Source: Pseudomonas_T sp032052615
Lineage (GTDB): Bacteria; Pseudomonadota; Gammaproteobacteria; Pseudomonadales; Pseudomonadaceae
Reading direction: 5' to 3'
Length of the DNA stretch: 64,000 nt
NCBI GenBank assembly: GCA_032052615.1
Contig: DAMBWF010000005.1
Location: forward strand, 1-64,000
The notes beneath the pieces are model-generated. The model was given only the letters and a program-made list of their open reading frames with translations. It made no database searches and was not told where the DNA came from. Every line of letters starts with the position of its first letter. Positions within the stretch are counted from its first letter, which is position 1. A program made the translations under genes and the position numbers. Shown one piece after another: positions 61,911 to 64,000 of this stretch.

Positions 61911-64000
61911 GCGGCCTCGACCACGGAATGCCCCTGAGCCCGGAACAGCAGGCCTGCCTGCGCCAGCATGATGCCGCCGTGCGTCCGGCCCTGACCCTGG
62001 TGCTGCGCCTGGAGGGCGAGCTGGACCCGGAGCGCCTGGAGCGGGCGCTGGCGCGGGTGCTGGAGGCGCAACCGAGCCTGACCCATCGCGTCTTCCGGCT
62101 GCCGGCCTATCGCGGCCCGCGCCAGGGACCAGGGGAGCCCTCCTGGACCCTGGAACGTCAGGATTGGCGGGGCCGTCCCGGGGGCTGGGCGGCGTTTCTC
62201 GCCGACGTGGAGGCCCGCCGCCACGCCGGTTTCGCGTTGGACGGCGGACGCCTGGGCCAGGCCTGGCTGTGCCGCGTGGAAGACGCCTGCCATGGGCTGG
62301 CGGTGTCGGTCGCCGACCTGCTCGGCGACCGGGGTGGGCTGGGCGCCTTCGCCGTGGCGCTGCGGCGCGCCTATGACGAGGGGAGCGTGGAAGACGCCCC
62401 GCACTATGGCCAGTACGTCGAGTGGCGCGTCGAGATGGCCCGGGACGACGAGGCGGAGACGGGGCGCGCCTATTGGCGCCAGCACCTGGGCGCGGTCGCC
62501 GACGATCCCGCCGCCCGCCCGCGGCTTCCCTACCGTCTGGAGCGCCCGGCCGGGCCGGCGCATTGGAGCCTTTGCGAAGCGGAAGTGACGCCCGACCGGG
62601 CGGATCATTTGCAGCGCCTGGCCGCCGAGCTGGGCGTGCCCCTGGCGACCCTGCTCCAGGGAGCCTGGTGGTTACTGCTGGGGCGCATCGCCGATCAGCG
62701 GGAGATGCTGGTGGGCTGGTGGCATGACTGCCGGCGGGACTATGCCGCTTTCGCCGACTGTGTCGGCCCATTGGAGAAGAACCTGCCGGTACGCCTGGAG
62801 CTGCCGGCCGAGCGGTCCCTCGCCGACTGGTTGGCGGACCTGCAAGGCATTCTGGAAGGGCATGCCGCCTGGCAAGAGCACTGGGCGGTGGAGGCGCCGC
62901 CCCTGGACGACCTCTCGCGGGCCGGCTTCGCCCTGGAAACGCTGCCCGTCGACCTGGGGGACTGGCGCCTGGAGGCCCGCCTGGGGGGCGAGGCGCCGTT
63001 CGAGCTGCTGCTCACCGGCGAATGCCGGGGCGAGCGGCTGACGCGGCTGCGCCTGCGGGTCGACGAGCGCCACTACGCGCCCCGGGTCGCCGAGCTGTTG
63101 CTCGGACAGTACCGCGCATTCCTGTCGACCCTGGCCGGGCACGGCCGGACAGCCCTCGCCGACCTGCCCTGGACAGTGGACGAGTCGGCGTGGTGGCAGC
63201 CCTTCGAGGGGGGGCCGGCGGCGAACACCGGGCCATGGCTGCCCGAGCGGATCGCCGATTGGGCGAGTCGCACCCCCGAGGCCCTGGCCGTGGTCGATGC
63301 CGAGGTCCGCCTGAGCTACGCCCAGCTCGACGAGCGGGTGGAGCGCCTGGCGCGCCGGCTGCGAGGGCGGGGCGTGGCGCCTGGCCAGGTGGTGGCCCTG
63401 GTGCTGCCGAGGTCCGCCACCTGGGTGGTCGCGCTCCTGGCGGTATGGCGCGCCGGTGGCGCCTGGCTGCCACTGGACCCGGCCTGGCCGGAGGCGCGTC
63501 GGCGCCAGCTACTGGCGGAGTCGGGGGCGCGGCTGGCGCTGAGCGAACGGGGTATCTGGCAGGAGGGCGAGGCCGTGGCGGTGCTTCACCTGGACGACCC
63601 CGAGGCCGAGGAGGCACCCGCCTGCCGCTTCGAATCGACGACGGCGGATCGCCTGGCCTACGTGCTGTTCACTTCCGGCAGCACCGGCATTCCCAAGGGC
63701 GTGCCGATCGACCATCGCGCCCTGCTCAACTACGTGAGCGCCGCCAGCCGCGCCCTGGAGCTGGGACGGTGCCGACACTTCGCGATGACCTCGACGGTGG
63801 CCGCCGACCTGGGACACACCACGCTACTCGGCGCGCTGTTCACCGGCGCGGCGCTGCACCTGGCGAGCGAGGAGGATGTCCAGGACGGGGCGCGCTTCGC
63901 CCGTTTCCTGAGCGAGCAGGCCATCGACTGCCTGAAGATCGTGCCCTCGCACCTGGCGGCGCTGCTGGGCCCGGAGGCCGACGAGCCGTCGGCCTCGGCC
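61907..64000 (+). CDS. third pyoverdine NRPS, 5' part: condensation-like interface domain, then Asp-type A domain (cut by window)
   Basis: GTG at 61907 overlaps the previous stop (GTGA). The open frame runs off the window (698 codons seen). Residues 1-415 have a condensation fold (MPLSPEQQACL start, GRAYWRQHL mid-linker), but the active site reads SVADLLGDRGGL where HHxxxDG is expected, so both His are missing. An A domain starts near 445 (LSYAQLDERVERLARRL), with FTSGSTGIPKG at 585. Its visible specificity residues are Asp and Leu in AADLGHT, Thr two places on, and Lys in CLKIVPSHL: D-L-T-K, as in Asp-activating domains. The rest of the code lies outside. I interpret the first domain as an interface domain recruiting the hydroxylase. 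Confidence 0.85.
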   Translation, partial: MSGLDHGMPLSPEQQACLRQHDAAVRPALTLVLRLEGELDPERLERALARVLEAQPSLTHRVFRLPAYRGPRQGPGEPSWTLERQDWRGRPGGWAAFLADVEARRHAGFALDGGRLGQAWLCRVEDACHGLAVSVADLLGDRGGLGAFAVALRRAYDEGSVEDAPHYGQYVEWRVEMARDDEAETGRAYWRQHLGAVADDPAARPRLPYRLERPAGPAHWSLCEAEVTPDRADHLQRLAAELGVPLATLLQGAWWLLLGRIADQREMLVGWWHDCRRDYAAFADCVGPLEKNLPVRLELPAERSLADWLADLQGILEGHAAWQEHWAVEAPPLDDLSRAGFALETLPVDLGDWRLEARLGGEAPFELLLTGECRGERLTRLRLRVDERHYAPRVAELLLGQYRAFLSTLAGHGRTALADLPWTVDESAWWQPFEGGPAANTGPWLPERIADWASRTPEALAVVDAEVRLSYAQLDERVERLARRLRGRGVAPGQVVALVLPRSATWVVALLAVWRAGGAWLPLDPAWPEARRRQLLAESGARLALSERGIWQEGEAVAVLHLDDPEAEEAPACRFESTTADRLAYVLFTSGSTGIPKGVPIDHRALLNYVSAASRALELGRCRHFAMTSTVAADLGHTTLLGALFTGAALHLASEEDVQDGARFARFLSEQAIDCLKIVPSHLAALLGPEADEPSASA

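Noticed and set aside
61907..63190. Heterocyclisation (Cy) domain at the start of the last NRPS
   Set aside because: The Cy motif DxxxxD is not present; the two Asp in ADLLGDRG are one residue closer. The A domain code starts D-L-T-K (Asp), not a Cys/Ser/Thr code.
1..64000. CRISPR array or tandem repeat array
   Set aside because: No regularly spaced repeats of 20-40 bp were seen; the only long repeats are the two IS3 copies and the similar NRPS domain cores.

Overview
The window is GC-rich and reads as a chromosomal segment of a Pseudomonas close to the P. aeruginosa group. The evidence is an EarP/EF-P pair with the rhamnosylation-type Arg32, a PvdS-type ECF sigma factor, and a pyoverdine locus with a PvdL-like synthetase of almost the same length as the P. 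aeruginosa protein. No sequence search was run; all names rest on motifs, lengths and gene order read directly.

Region 1 (1-16 kb) is ordinary core genome. It holds an orphan small protein, tRNA-Cys, a polar amino-acid ABC transporter (two permeases and a binding protein, no ATPase in view) with an intergenic hairpin, a BenE-type carrier, a MarR regulator divergent from an aminotransferase-GST pair, Smr protein, isochorismatase-like protein, PrmB, an MscS channel, a cytochrome c, and a thiolase followed by a fadJ/fadB-like gene.

Region 2 (16.08-22.4 kb) is a foreign block that splits the fadJ-like gene in two. It starts with a 55-bp tRNA-Leu 3' end, then a decayed tyrosine integrase, a lipoprotein gene, a truncated VbhA-like antitoxin, and two direct-repeat IS3-family copies bracketing a lower-GC flavin amine oxidase gene. 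The fadJ-like gene resumes beyond the second IS with a further 1-nt frameshift.

Region 3 (23-35 kb) is core again: glutamine amidotransferase, CorA, PlsC-type acyltransferase, chemoreceptor, enoyl-CoA hydratase, tRNA-Ser, earP, efp, LysR/TSUP pair and several small membrane or secreted proteins.

Region 4 (34.9-64 kb) is a pyoverdine locus: pvdS (sigma-70 promoter overlapped by a Fur-like box), mbtH-like gene, type II thioesterase, pvdL, pvdH, and two further NRPS genes, the last cut by the window edge. Three sites of the form TAAAT/TAATT-N16-CGT precede mbtH, pvdH and the second NRPS, as expected for a PvdS regulon. PvdL is read as acyl ligase, Glu, D-Tyr, Dab; the second NRPS as D-Ala then probably a basic residue. 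It ends with an intact C domain fused to a SyrP/TauD-type Asp beta-hydroxylase. The next gene (4-nt GTGA overlap) starts with a condensation-like domain that has lost HHxxxDG and is followed by an A domain whose visible code (D-L-T-K) is that of Asp. The beta-hydroxy-Asp module therefore appears to be split over two proteins as C-hydroxylase / interface-A; this is the most interesting system in the window.
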